DNA of 64,000 nucleotides from Providencia rettgeri (GTDB lineage Bacteria > Pseudomonadota > Gammaproteobacteria > Enterobacterales > Enterobacteriaceae), in contig NZ_CP096258.1 of assembly GCF_023205015.1 (NCBI RefSeq), positions 4,030,001 to 4,094,000 of the forward strand, written 5' to 3'. Both the position numbers and the translations under genes were made by a program. This document shows positions 18,545 through 28,206 of the stretch, piece by piece; the stretch's first letter is position 1; each line of letters opens with the position of its first letter. Below the pieces are notes generated by a model. That model was not told the origin of the DNA. It did not search any database and saw only the letters and a program-made list of their open reading frames with translations.

Positions 18545-21439
18545 ATGGAAAAGAAACCAGATAGCCCAATGAATGAGCCTTCGCTCGATAAAACGTATAA
18601 CCCCGCTGAAATTGAGCAGTCTCTGTATGCTCACTGGGAGAAAAGCGGTTATTTTAAACCTAATGGGGATACCACCCAAGACAGCTTCTGCGTCGTCATT
18701 CCCCCCCCGAATGTCACCGGCAGCCTGCATATGGGGCACGCCTTCCAGCAAACTATCATGGACACCATGATCCGCTACCAACGTATGCAAGGTAAAAATA
18801 CCTTATGGCAAACGGGAACAGACCATGCGGGTATCGCAACTCAGATGGTTGTAGAGCGTAAAATCGCAGCAGAAGAAGGTAAAAACCGTCACGACTACGG
18901 CCGCGACGCGTTCATTGATAAAATCTGGGAATGGAAAGCAGAATCTGGCGGTACCATTTCACAACAAATGCGTCGTTTAGGCGACTCAGTTGATTGGGAA
19001 CGCGAACGCTTCACCATGGATGAAGGCTTATCTAAAGCGGTTAAAGAAGCATTCGTTCGCCTTTACAAAGAAAATCTAATTTATCGTGGCAAACGCCTCG
19101 TTAACTGGGATCCAAAACTGCACACGGCAATTTCTGACTTAGAAGTTGAAAACCGTGAAGTTAAAGGGTCTATGTGGCACCTGCGTTATCCACTGGCTGA
19201 CGGCGCAAAAACCGCTGAAGGCAAAGACTATTTAGTGGTCGCGACCACCCGTCCTGAAACCATGTTAGGGGACACCGGTGTTGCCGTTAACCCAGAAGAT
19301 CCACGCTATAAAGATTTAATTGGCAAAGAAATTATTCTGCCAATTATCAATCGCCGTATTCCAATTGTGGGTGACGAACACGCCGACATGGAAAAAGGCA
19401 CCGGTTGTGTGAAAATCACCCCTGCTCATGACTTTAATGACTACGAAGTCGGTAAACGCCATCAGTTAACCATGATTAACATGATGGACTTAGACGGTAA
19501 CGTCCGTAATGAAGCAGAAATTTTTGATACTAACGGTAACCCATCGACTGCATATAGCAGTGAAATCCCAGAAGCTTACCGTGGTATGGAACGTTTTGCT
19601 GCACGTAAAGCTATCGTGGCAGAATTCGAACAACTCGGCCTGCTGGTTGAAGTTAAACCGCATGACTTAACTGTGCCTTACGGTGACCGTGGCGGCGTAG
19701 TTATTGAGCCAATGCTGACTGACCAATGGTATGTACGTACCGAACCATTAGCGCGTGATGCGATCAAAGCCGTAGAAGACGGCCGTATTCAGTTCGTTCC
19801 ACGTCAATATGAAAACATGTATTTCTCTTGGATGCGTGATATTCAAGACTGGTGTATTTCTCGCCAACTATGGTGGGGTCATCGCATCCCTGCATGGTAT
19901 GACGAAAAAGGTAACGTTTATGTGGGCCGCGATGAAGACGAAGTTCGTCGTGAAAACAACTTAAGTGCAGATGTTGCGCTGCGCCAAGATGATGACGTAC
20001 TGGATACGTGGTTCTCTTCTGGCCTGTGGACATTCTCTACTTTAGGCTGGCCAGAAAATACCGATGCACTGAAAACTTTCCATCCAACGGATGTATTAGT
20101 CAGTGGCTTCGATATTATTTTCTTCTGGATCGCCCGTATGATCATGATGACCATGCATTTCATCAAAGATGAAAACGGCGAGCCACAAGTGCCATTTAAA
20201 ACCGTCTACATGACAGGCCTGATCCGTGATGAAGAAGGCCAAAAAATGTCGAAATCCAAAGGGAACGTTATCGATCCACTGGATATGATTGACGGTATTT
20301 CTCTGGAAGACTTACTCGAAAAACGTACTGGCAACATGATGCAGCCACAACTGGCTGAGAAAATCGCTAAACGTACCCGTAAAGAGTATCCAGAAGGAAT
20401 TGAAGCCCACGGTACTGACGCCCTGCGCTTTACTTTAGCAGCACTCGCATCAACAGGCCGTGATATCAACTGGGATATGAAACGTCTGTCAGGCTACCGT
20501 AACTTCTGTAATAAGTTATGGAACGCAAGCCGCTTTGTATTAATGAATACCGAAGGACAAGATTGCGGCCAAAACGGTGGCGAAATGAGCTTCTCATTGG
20601 CTGACCGCTGGATCATGGCGCAATTTAATCAGACCGTGAAAACTTACCGTGAAGCGTTAGATACTCACCGTTATGATATCGCAGCAGGTATTTTATATGA
20701 TTTCACATGGAATGAATTCTGTGACTGGTACTTAGAGCTATCTAAGCCCGCGGTTCATAAAGGTAACGAAGCGCAAGTCCGTGCAGCACGTTTCACGCTG
20801 ATTGAAGTGCTAGAAGGTTTACTGCGTCTCGCTCACCCAATCATTCCATTTATCACTGAAACCATCTGGCAGCGAGTGAAAGTGGTTAAAGGCATTGATG
20901 CCGATACCATTATGTTGCAAGCGTTCCCTGAGTTCGATATGGCTAAAGTGGATGAACTTGCGCTGAGCGACCTTGAGTGGATCAAAGAGGCCATTATTGC
21001 CGTTCGTAATATTCGTGCGGAAATGAATATTTCTCCGGGTAAACCACTGGATGTGATGCTGCGTGGTGCTTCTGCTGATGCGAAACGTCGTATCGAAGAA
21101 AACCAAAGCTTTATCAAGTCGATGGCGCGTTTAGAAAGCATCCGCGTGCTGGCTGAAGGCGAAGAAGCGCCGGTTTCTGTCACCAAACTGGTTGGCGGTG
21201 CTGAGCTGCTGATCCCAATGGCAGGCTTAGTGGATAAAGATGCGGAACTGGCTCGTTTAGATAAAGAGCTGGAAAAAGTGGTTAAAGAGATTGAAACCAT
21301 TGAAAGCAAGCTCGCTAACGAAGGTTTTGTGAGCCGTGCGCCTGCTGCCGTTGTTGAAAAAGAGCGTGAACGCTTAACTGCCAATATTGAAGCAAAAGCG
21401 AAAATTGAAGCACAAAAAGTGACCATCGCCTCTTTATAA
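18545..21439 (+). CDS. valS: Valyl-tRNA synthetase
   Basis: Class I aminoacyl-tRNA synthetase charging tRNA-Val, with editing of threonine. 964 residues. HIGH motif variant HMGH at 62-65; KMSKS at 567-571; the CP1 editing domain lies between them with the ATTRPET segment; the C-terminal coiled coil (about 895-955) is rich in Lys and Glu. The N-terminus is about a dozen residues longer than in E. coli; an internal ATG at 18569 would bring it close to that length. Confidence 0.97.
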   Translation: MEKKPDSPMNEPSLDKTYNPAEIEQSLYAHWEKSGYFKPNGDTTQDSFCVVIPPPNVTGSLHMGHAFQQTIMDTMIRYQRMQGKNTLWQTGTDHAGIATQMVVERKIAAEEGKNRHDYGRDAFIDKIWEWKAESGGTISQQMRRLGDSVDWERERFTMDEGLSKAVKEAFVRLYKENLIYRGKRLVNWDPKLHTAISDLEVENREVKGSMWHLRYPLADGAKTAEGKDYLVVATTRPETMLGDTGVAVNPEDPRYKDLIGKEIILPIINRRIPIVGDEHADMEKGTGCVKITPAHDFNDYEVGKRHQLTMINMMDLDGNVRNEAEIFDTNGNPSTAYSSEIPEAYRGMERFAARKAIVAEFEQLGLLVEVKPHDLTVPYGDRGGVVIEPMLTDQWYVRTEPLARDAIKAVEDGRIQFVPRQYENMYFSWMRDIQDWCISRQLWWGHRIPAWYDEKGNVYVGRDEDEVRRENNLSADVALRQDDDVLDTWFSSGLWTFSTLGWPENTDALKTFHPTDVLVSGFDIIFFWIARMIMMTMHFIKDENGEPQVPFKTVYMTGLIRDEEGQKMSKSKGNVIDPLDMIDGISLEDLLEKRTGNMMQPQLAEKIAKRTRKEYPEGIEAHGTDALRFTLAALASTGRDINWDMKRLSGYRNFCNKLWNASRFVLMNTEGQDCGQNGGEMSFSLADRWIMAQFNQTVKTYREALDTHRYDIAAGILYDFTWNEFCDWYLELSKPAVHKGNEAQVRAARFTLIEVLEGLLRLAHPIIPFITETIWQRVKVVKGIDADTIMLQAFPEFDMAKVDELALSDLEWIKEAIIAVRNIRAEMNISPGKPLDVMLRGASADAKRRIEENQSFIKSMARLESIRVLAEGEEAPVSVTKLVGGAELLIPMAGLVDKDAELARLDKELEKVVKEIETIESKLANEGFVSRAPAAVVEKERERLTANIEAKAKIEAQKVTIASL

Positions 21440-21462
21440 TTATTCATTAGCTAATCATTTTT

Positions 21463-21495
21463 AAGCCCTTATCGATTCGTTGATAAGGGCTTTTT
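21463..21495 (+). terminator. valS terminator
   Basis: An 11-bp stem (AAGCCCTTATC/GATAAGGGCTT) followed by TTTTA. Confidence 0.9.
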
Positions 21496-21597
21496 ATTCG
21501 AGTATCATCAAACGACTGCGTTCGCAGTTCTCAGATTGAAGTTCCCTTCTGGTTCTCTCTACACTGAGTTGTACACAATAATAATCAAGAGTTTCAC

Positions 21598-22092
21598 ATG
21601 ACAACACAAAACTACAAAATTCGTCTTATCGAACAAAAAGATAACGCAGGTATTGCCGCAGTGATCCGCGAAGTTTCCGCTGAGCATGGCTTAACCGCAG
21701 ACAAAGGATTTGCCGTTGCAGACCCTATTTTAGATACCTTATTTGACGTTTATAGCAAACCGCGCAGTGCTTACTGGGTGGTGGAAATGGATGGTGAAAT
21801 TGTTGGCGGTGGCGGTATTTCGCAAGTTGCAGGTGGTGATAGCCAAACCGCTGAGCTACAAAAAATGTACCTGTCTTCTGTACTCAGAGGCAAAGGCCTA
21901 GCTAAGCAAATCGTACTGATGTCCCTCGAGTTTGCTAAAGCTCATGGCTACACCCGCTGCTATTTAGAGACAACCAAAGAGCTCCAAGCGGCCATTAAGC
22001 TGTATGAAAAATTAGGTTTTGAATTTATTGATGAGCCATTAGGGAATACCGGCCATAGCGACTGCGAAATTCGGATGTTGAAAGCCTTATAG
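21598..22092 (+). CDS. yjgM: GNAT-family N-acetyltransferase YjgM
   Basis: 164 residues, aligning end to end with E. coli YjgM, which lies in the same valS-argI interval there. The acetyl-CoA loop is RGKGLAK near residues 99-105. The conserved VSAEHGLTADKG segment is near the N-terminus and the family ending GHSDCEIRML is present. The substrate is not evident from sequence. It is a single gene with its own hairpin downstream. Confidence 0.88.
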   Translation: MTTQNYKIRLIEQKDNAGIAAVIREVSAEHGLTADKGFAVADPILDTLFDVYSKPRSAYWVVEMDGEIVGGGGISQVAGGDSQTAELQKMYLSSVLRGKGLAKQIVLMSLEFAKAHGYTRCYLETTKELQAAIKLYEKLGFEFIDEPLGNTGHSDCEIRMLKAL

Positions 22093-22100
22093 CCATATAC

Positions 22101-22133
22101 TTATAAGGGTAGCCTTCCTCGCTATCCTTATAA
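22101..22133. terminator. Hairpin between yjgM and the convergent merR gene
   Basis: A 12-bp stem (TTATAAGGGTAG/CTATCCTTATAA) with one G-U pair. It lacks a clear T tract and sits between convergent genes. Confidence 0.5.
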
Positions 22134-22143
22134 ATCGACCATA

Positions 22144-22545
22144 TTAGAATTTTTCTGATAATAGATTTTTTATGATCCCACATTTATGACGCGGGTCTAT
22201 TTCATCGCTATGGTCTTGCAAAATAATGAGTTCTCGCTCTAAACTTACTAATTTTTTTATGTTTTTTTGAACATTAATTAAATGAGTTTTAATTACTGCT
22301 TCAACTAATTGGCAATCATCACTATTATTATCAACTAAGTCTAATAATTTCTTTATTTCTCGATGTGACATATTAAGGCTACGACAATTTTTTATAAACC
22401 TTAGTCGTTTAATATGATTGTCACTATAGCTTCTATAATTATTATCATTTCTATTAGGTGGCGTCATTAGCCCCTCTTTTTCATAGAAACGGAGAGTTTC
22501 TCTTGGAATATTAAAAAGCTTTGATATTTCGCCTATTTTCATCAT
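22144..22545 (-). CDS. MerR-family regulator, probable divalent-metal sensor
   Basis: 133 residues: winged-helix N-terminus (GEISKLF, then RFYEKEGL), dimer helix, then a short C-terminus. Cys78 occupies the position that is Cys in Zn/Cd/Pb sensors (ZntR, CadR, PbrR) and Ser in Cu/Au sensors. A second Cys, C122 in HKCGIIKNL, fits the distal metal ligand. The usual Cys near position 112 is missing, with His112 and His120 nearby instead. The DNA upstream carries a MerR-type promoter (22586-22616), so it is probably self-regulated. It flanks the efflux cluster. Its exact metal cannot be deduced. Confidence 0.85.
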   Translation of the reverse strand: MMKIGEISKLFNIPRETLRFYEKEGLMTPPNRNDNNYRSYSDNHIKRLRFIKNCRSLNMSHREIKKLLDLVDNNSDDCQLVEAVIKTHLINVQKNIKKLVSLERELIILQDHSDEIDPRHKCGIIKNLLSEKF

Positions 22546-22585
22546 TTACTACCTAAAAAGCACAGATAATCTCAAGTTTTAAATA

Positions 22586-22616
22586 ATGGTAAACCTTACC
22601 ATCATTGCAAGGTCAA
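22586..22616 (-). promoter_or_regulatory. MerR-type promoter of the 22144-22545 regulator
   Basis: TTGACC -35 and TACCAT -10 are separated by a 19-bp spacer, the overlong spacing that MerR activators correct. The dyad is ACCTT-N11-AAGGT, the same form as the E. coli CueR box at copA. Confidence 0.8.
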
Positions 22617-22709
22617 GAAATAGTTATCCCTTATTTATGTGACTTAGCCTAGAATCAGTCAACCGAGTGACTAATTCTATGACTATTTTAGTAAACTGCA
22701 TTCATTAAA

Positions 22710-23063
22710 TTATGCATAATACCTTACTATCTTTTCTCTCCTATATTTCGCTGGTGTTATTTTTAATTTTTTCTTAAATGCGCGGGTCAGTTCTTGTTGG
22801 CTATCAAAGCCATATCTAAAAGCAATATCAATAATTTTATCATCAGTTCCTTTCAAATCTTCAGATACTTTTAATAATCGACTGTTCAACAAATACTGCC
22901 CTAAACTAACACCAATCGTATCTTTAAAAACACGCTGAAAATACCACTTCGAATAACCCGCACGACTAGAGATTTCTTCGATTTGAAGTGGTTTATCAAC
23001 ATTCATTTTTATCCACAAAATAATATCTTGTATTACATACTCTCTAATAGTGTGATGACTCAT
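22710..23063 (-). CDS. AraC-family regulator of MarA/SoxS/AarP type
   Basis: 117 residues consisting only of the two helix-turn-helix DNA-binding domain, as in MarA, SoxS, RamA and Providencia AarP. The first recognition helix region GYSKWYFQR and the second domain YGFDSQQELTRAF are conserved. With no sensor domain, its activity should depend on its amount. The start at 23063 is chosen because TAAGGA lies eight bases upstream; an ATG three codons earlier overlaps that ribosome site. Its place beside an RND efflux operon suggests it adjusts efflux or permeability genes. Confidence 0.88.
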   Translation of the reverse strand: MSHHTIREYVIQDIILWIKMNVDKPLQIEEISSRAGYSKWYFQRVFKDTIGVSLGQYLLNSRLLKVSEDLKGTDDKIIDIAFRYGFDSQQELTRAFKKKLKITPAKYRREKIVRYYA

Positions 23064-23092
23064 CGCTTTCATCCTTAATAAAACGATTGGTT

Positions 23093-23383
23093 TTATTGAT
23101 AAAATATTACATGGCCTCGAAGTTGCGTTTCACCGCTTGCTCCAATTATTTTATAACGACTGGCACCTAATTCTTTGGCCTTTTTCTTAGCTTGCATTTC
23201 GATTGAAGATAAACTCGCATCCCCAACCAAAGCAATTGAATCCAATATTTTTTTATTTTCCCCTTCAGAGAAAGGACTTTCAACTCCTGTGTTTTCAGCC
23301 AATGGAGAATCAACCTTATTGCTTGACGCTAAAGCTTGGTAGCTCATTAAACTTAAAACTAACAGCATAGTCATGTTTTTCAT
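23093..23383 (-). CDS. Periplasmic DUF1471 (YhcN/BhsA-like) protein
   Basis: 96 residues with a cleavable signal peptide ending YQALA-S. The C-terminal half has the YhcN/BhsA/McbA fold pattern (AKKKAKELGASRYKIIGA). Relatives respond to metal, acid or oxidative stress and affect biofilm and envelope permeability. A MerR-type promoter lies upstream (23426-23456), and the gene ends 29 bases before the MarA-like gene, which may share the transcript. This context points to a metal-induced envelope stress role. Confidence 0.85.
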   Translation of the reverse strand: MKNMTMLLVLSLMSYQALASSNKVDSPLAENTGVESPFSEGENKKILDSIALVGDASLSSIEMQAKKKAKELGASRYKIIGASGETQLRGHVIFYQ

Positions 23384-23425
23384 TATTACCCCTTATTTAA
23401 TTATGTATTTAACTTGATAATAATT

Positions 23426-23456
23426 ATTAAAAACCTTAAAGCAGATACAAGGTCAA
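23426..23456 (-). promoter_or_regulatory. MerR-type promoter of the DUF1471 gene
   Basis: TTGACC and TTTAAT with a 19-bp spacer. The dyad is ACCTT-N11-AAGGT, matching the arms of the box at 22586-22616 exactly. Confidence 0.8.
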
Positions 23457-23583
23457 TAGTTTATTTCAACTTTACACATTACAATTCAATTTAATAAAAA
23501 AAAGACATTCAACCATTAATTATCCAAATATTAATATTATCTAAATTTTAATCTTTCACCGTGTTCTTATTTCACTAAATATG

Positions 23584-23614
23584 TTGACCTTACAACTACT
23601 GTAACCTTTACCCT
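23584..23614 (+). promoter_or_regulatory. MerR-type promoter of the RND efflux operon
   Basis: TTGACC and TACCCT with a 19-bp spacer. The left half ACCTT is kept, the right half is AACCT, and an inner dyad TTACA/TGTAA is present. Confidence 0.75.
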
Positions 23615-23679
23615 GCAAAAACATTTTTTATTAAAAATTTAAGCTAACAATTAAATCAATTAATTAGGTAAGGTTTATT

Positions 23680-24864
23680 ATGAAAATGATAATTGGAATA
23701 TACGCCACACTTATTGTGGCTATGAATATAAGTGGCCTAGCCATCGCACAAGACACAAATAGTGATAATCAACCAGAAACCGCTAGTTCCACAATGCTTC
23801 CAAAAGTACCGGTAGCAGAAGTTGTTCAACGTGAAATTATTCCATCTTCTGAATTTACGGGTTATTTAGCATCCCCCAAAATTGTTGATTTGCGCCCTCG
23901 CGTTGGTGGGCGCATTAATTCGGTGGAAATTCCAGAAGGCCAATTAGTTAAAAAAGGTGATTTGCTCTTTAAAATCGATCCTCACCCCTTTCAAATCGCG
24001 CTACTCGAGGCTGAAGGAAAGCTAAGCCAAGCAGAGGCTTTAGCTGCACAAGCGAATAGAAATTATCAACGTTTAAAGGGGTTGGTCAACAAAGGGGCGG
24101 TTTCCCGTAAGGATTATGACGATGCCCTTTCTCTGCTCACCGCAAATAATGCACAAGTGAGATCCAGCAAAGCCGCAGTGGAATTTGCAAAATTAAATTT
24201 ATCTTATACCCAAATTAGTTCCCCGATTACAGGACGGGTTGATAGAGCATTTATTACTGAAGGCAACTTAGTCACAGGGGGTGATACAAATGAGGCTACC
24301 CCTTTAACCACTATTGTGTCTATTGACCCAATATATGCTTATTTTGATATTGATGAAGCCACTTTTCATAAGCTCACGAATTTACAATCATCAACGGTAA
24401 ACAATCGTGATCCCGCTTTACCTCCCGTGGTCATACAGTTGCCAAATGAAAAAAGTACACCATATACTGGCCATCTTAATTTTATTGGTAACCAAGTTGA
24501 ACGAACGACTGGCACTGTAAAAGTTAGAGCGGTTATTGCAAATAAAGATGGCAAGTTGGTACCCGGTGCTTTTATTCGTGCACAGCTTCCTATTGGAGAA
24601 AAAACACCTTCTATTTTAATTGATGACCAAGCCATTGGGTCTAATCAAGGACAAAACTATGTTCTCGTTCTTGATAAAAATAATAAAGCCGAATATCGCC
24701 CCGTAGAATTAGGCTCCATGGTTGATGGTCTCAGGGTCATTCATCACGGTTTATCTGCTGGTGAGAAAATTATTATTAAGGGCCTTGTTAGACCCGGTAT
24801 GGAAGTCATGCCTGATTATAATAGCGGGCCAATCACGGCAAATGAAGTTGAGGAGAAACAATGA
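23680..24864 (+). CDS. RND efflux periplasmic adaptor, GesA/MexE-like
   Basis: Membrane-fusion protein that links an inner-membrane RND pump to an outer-membrane channel. 394 residues: signal peptide (about 1-23, ending AIAQ), a barrel-sandwich domain with the RVGGRI-VEIPEGQLVKKGDLLF lipoyl half, a helical hairpin (about 110-155), then beta-barrel and membrane-proximal domains. There is no lipobox cysteine, unlike AcrA. It overlaps the pump gene by four bases (ATGA). It corresponds in position and type to Salmonella gesA beside golT, and is controlled by the MerR-type promoter at 23584. Confidence 0.9.
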   Translation: MKMIIGIYATLIVAMNISGLAIAQDTNSDNQPETASSTMLPKVPVAEVVQREIIPSSEFTGYLASPKIVDLRPRVGGRINSVEIPEGQLVKKGDLLFKIDPHPFQIALLEAEGKLSQAEALAAQANRNYQRLKGLVNKGAVSRKDYDDALSLLTANNAQVRSSKAAVEFAKLNLSYTQISSPITGRVDRAFITEGNLVTGGDTNEATPLTTIVSIDPIYAYFDIDEATFHKLTNLQSSTVNNRDPALPPVVIQLPNEKSTPYTGHLNFIGNQVERTTGTVKVRAVIANKDGKLVPGAFIRAQLPIGEKTPSILIDDQAIGSNQGQNYVLVLDKNNKAEYRPVELGSMVDGLRVIHHGLSAGEKIIIKGLVRPGMEVMPDYNSGPITANEVEEKQ

Positions 24865-27800
24865 TGAAGTTTCCCCACTTCTTTATACAGCGTCCTATTT
24901 TCGCTATGGTTTTATCAATATTTATATTGATAGCAGGGATATTAAGCTTTTATAAACTTCCACTCAGCGAATATCCATCGGTGACACCACCGACAGTTCA
25001 GGTTATTGCGAGTTACCCTGGAGCAACGCCAAAAGTGATTGCTGATACAGTCGCTTCTCCTATCGAACAAGCCGTAAATGGTGTCGAAGGTATGCTCTAT
25101 ATGAGTTCGCAAATGTCTACTGATGGCAAGATGGTTCTCACTATTTCCTTTAGACAAGATGTTGACCCTGATATTGCTCAAATCCAAGTACAAAATTTGG
25201 TATCGCGGGTGATCCCTCGTTTACCTCAAGAAGTGCAGCAAATAGGCGTGACTACCGAGAAGACTTCACCTGATGTACTCATGGTCGTTCATATGTACTC
25301 ACCAAATAATGTCTACGACCCCCTATTTGTTTCTAACTATACATTGCTTAATGTACGTGATGAGATAGCAAGATTACCCGGTATAGCCAGCGCATTAGTA
25401 TGGGGAGAGGGTGAATATGCAATGCGCGCATGGATTGACCCAACCAAAATAGCTTCATTGGGGCTCACTGCAAATGATGTCGTTACTGCGATTCAAGAAC
25501 AAAATATTCAAGTTGCTACAGGCTCTATCGGGCAGCAACCAAACGTAATGTCCTCCTTTCAAGTCAGTATAAATGCACTTGGGAGGCTAACAACCGAGGA
25601 ACAATTCGGCAATATTATTGTTCACTCAGGAAAAGATGGCCAAGCGACGTATTTAAAAGATGTCGCCAGACTAGAGTTAGGGGCCGATAATTATTCACTA
25701 CGTAGCTTATTGAATGGACAAAATGCCGTTGGGTTGCAAATTGTCATGAGCCCAGGAGCGAATGCATTAGATGTTGCCGAATCCGTTAGAGAAACCATGG
25801 CGCGCTTGCAAACTCATTTCATCGATGGGATTGATTATAAAATCGCCTATGATCCGACTGTATTTGTTAGTGCATCTTTGAAGTCTGTTGCCATTACTCT
25901 ACTTGAAGCTACTATACTCGTCGTTCTTGTTGTTGTTTTATTCTTACAAAGCTGGCGAGCCTCGATTATTCCCTTGGTTGCTGTACCTGTCTCGTTAATC
26001 GGTACATTCGCCTTTATGTACCTATTTGGTTTTTCTCTCAATACTCTATCTCTATTTGGTTTAGTTATCTCAATAGGGATCGTGGTAGATGACGCAATTG
26101 TCGTTGTTGAAAATGTTGAAAGGCATATCGCGAATGGCCTAGCCCCAAAAGAAGCCGCATTTAAAGCGATGGACGAGGTGACAGGCCCCATTCTCGCTAT
26201 AACCTCGGTTCTAGCCGCTGTGTTTATCCCCACCGCCTTTTTATCTGGATTACAAGGTGAGTTTTATCGCCAGTTTTCATTAACCATCGTTATTTCAACG
26301 ATTATTTCAGCTATCAACTCACTGACATTATCTCCCGCTCTGAGTGCGATTTTACTCAAACCACATGAGGGTAGCGCTAAATTAGACTGGCTGACACGTG
26401 CTATCAATGTAATATTTAGCCGTTTCTTCGCCAAGTTTAATATATTTTTCAATGCATTATCTAACAGGTATGTTCAAATCGTACGCCGTTGTATTCGCGG
26501 AAGCTTAATTATATTAGTGCTATATCTGGGCTTTGTTGGATTAACGGCGGTAGGCTTCAAAGCCGTACCGAATGGCTTTGTCCCCGCACAAGATAAATAT
26601 TATTTGATTGGTGTTGCTCAACTCCCCCCAGGTTCTTCTCTCGATAGAACAGAAGCTGTTGTAAAAGAAATGTCACGCCTTGCCTTAATGGAACCTGGGG
26701 TTGAGAATGTAGTCGCTTTTCCGGGGCTCTCTGTAAATGGGCCGGTGAATTTACCTAACTCCGCCCTTATGTTTGCCATGCTCAAACCGTTTGATGAGCG
26801 CGATGATCCCTCTTTGTCTGCAGATGCAATAGCTGAACGATTAATGGGAAAATTCAGCCAAATACCTGACGGATTTGTTGGTATATTCCCCCCACCTCCC
26901 GTACCTGGGCTCGGCTCAATGGGCGGTTTTAAGGTACAAATTGAAGATAGAGCTGACCTAGGCTTTGAAGCATTAGCTCAAGTTCAAGAACAGGTGCTTA
27001 TGAAGGCGATGCAATCACCAGAGCTAACAGGAATGATGGCAAGTTTTCAGACGAACTCCCCACAAATAGATGTCGATATTGATCGTGAAAAAGCCAAGTC
27101 TCAAGGTGTCCCATTGACTGATATTTTTGATGCTTTACAAATTAATTTGGGTTCTCTCTACGTCAATGATTTCAACCGTTTTGGCCGAACTTACCGTGTA
27201 ATTGTCCAAGCGGATGCACCATTTAGAACGGATCCCAACGATATTGAACTGATCAAGGTTCGTAATAAACACGGCGAAATGATCCCCTTAAGTACTTTAG
27301 TCACGATAACTCGTACAAATGGCCCTGATCGCGTGATCCACTATAATGGTTATCCTTCCGTTGATATCACTGGAAACGCTGCACCGGGCTACACCTCTGG
27401 TCAAGCAACTGATGCAATGGAAAAAATCTTACGTGAAACATTACCTGAAGGGATGAGTTTTGAATGGACTGATTTAACCTATCAAGAACAATTGGCAGGT
27501 AACTCAGCACTTTATATTTTCCCATTGGCGGTATTATTTGCCTTCTTAATATTAGCTGCTCAATATAACAGTTGGTCGTTACCATTCTCAGTATTATTAA
27601 TCGCACCAATGGCGCTACTTTCTGCAATTACAGGAGTTTGGTTACTCGGTGGAGATAATAATATTTTCACGCAGATCGCTTTCATTGTCTTAGTCGGCCT
27701 TGCCGCGAAAAATGCGATTTTGATTGTTGAATTTGCAATCGCGCAAGAGAAACAAGAGAAGAGCCCACTAACCGCTGTCTTAGAAGCTTCACACTTAAGG

Positions 27801-28004
27801 CTACGCCCTATATTAATGACCTCTTTCGCTTTCATCGCTGGCGTTATTCCTCTCGTATTAGCGACGGGAGCTGGCTCAGAAATGCGACAAGCGGTAGGAA
27901 TTGCGGTTTTCTTTGGGATGCTAGGTGTCACCTTCTTCGGCTTATTACTCACCCCTGTCTTTTATATGGCAATACGGCGATTCACATCCAAAAAATCGCT
28001 CTAA
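24861..28004 (+). CDS. RND efflux pump of HAE-1 type, GesB/MexF-like
   Basis: Proton-driven inner-membrane exporter, 1047 residues. Twelve membrane helices and two large periplasmic loops fit the AcrB plan. Proton-relay residues are D410 and D411 in helix 4 (VVDDAIVVVEN) and K950 in helix 10 (AAKNAILIVEF). No outer-membrane factor gene follows, unlike Salmonella gesABC, so it probably uses TolC or another channel encoded elsewhere. MexF/GesB relatives export small aromatic drugs and, in Salmonella, protect against gold. Start alternatives are the two adjacent ATG codons. Confidence 0.93.
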   Translation: MMKFPHFFIQRPIFAMVLSIFILIAGILSFYKLPLSEYPSVTPPTVQVIASYPGATPKVIADTVASPIEQAVNGVEGMLYMSSQMSTDGKMVLTISFRQDVDPDIAQIQVQNLVSRVIPRLPQEVQQIGVTTEKTSPDVLMVVHMYSPNNVYDPLFVSNYTLLNVRDEIARLPGIASALVWGEGEYAMRAWIDPTKIASLGLTANDVVTAIQEQNIQVATGSIGQQPNVMSSFQVSINALGRLTTEEQFGNIIVHSGKDGQATYLKDVARLELGADNYSLRSLLNGQNAVGLQIVMSPGANALDVAESVRETMARLQTHFIDGIDYKIAYDPTVFVSASLKSVAITLLEATILVVLVVVLFLQSWRASIIPLVAVPVSLIGTFAFMYLFGFSLNTLSLFGLVISIGIVVDDAIVVVENVERHIANGLAPKEAAFKAMDEVTGPILAITSVLAAVFIPTAFLSGLQGEFYRQFSLTIVISTIISAINSLTLSPALSAILLKPHEGSAKLDWLTRAINVIFSRFFAKFNIFFNALSNRYVQIVRRCIRGSLIILVLYLGFVGLTAVGFKAVPNGFVPAQDKYYLIGVAQLPPGSSLDRTEAVVKEMSRLALMEPGVENVVAFPGLSVNGPVNLPNSALMFAMLKPFDERDDPSLSADAIAERLMGKFSQIPDGFVGIFPPPPVPGLGSMGGFKVQIEDRADLGFEALAQVQEQVLMKAMQSPELTGMMASFQTNSPQIDVDIDREKAKSQGVPLTDIFDALQINLGSLYVNDFNRFGRTYRVIVQADAPFRTDPNDIELIKVRNKHGEMIPLSTLVTITRTNGPDRVIHYNGYPSVDITGNAAPGYTSGQATDAMEKILRETLPEGMSFEWTDLTYQEQLAGNSALYIFPLAVLFAFLILAAQYNSWSLPFSVLLIAPMALLSAITGVWLLGGDNNIFTQIAFIVLVGLAAKNAILIVEFAIAQEKQEKSPLTAVLEASHLRLRPILMTSFAFIAGVIPLVLATGAGSEMRQAVGIAVFFGMLGVTFFGLLLTPVFYMAIRRFTSKKSL

Positions 28005-28141
28005 AACAAATTTAATTCAATCTCGCCACTCACTAAACACGGATAGTTTAGTGAGTGTCTTAATCCACAAAAATAAAATGGCTTATAAAATAATGAGATA
28101 AAAAATATTATTTTCAATATCGATAATAATAAAAAAAACAC

Positions 28142-28172
28142 TTGACCTTACCCTTAAGGTAAACCTTAGGCT
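28142..28172 (+). promoter_or_regulatory. MerR-type promoter of the copA/golT operon
   Basis: TTGACC and TAGGCT with a 19-bp spacer. The inner dyad is TTACC/GGTAA; the outer right half is AAACC rather than AAGGT. Confidence 0.75.
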
Positions 28173-28206
28173 TTGTCCAATAAAGAAATCCAAGAGGGTA
28201 AAATCC

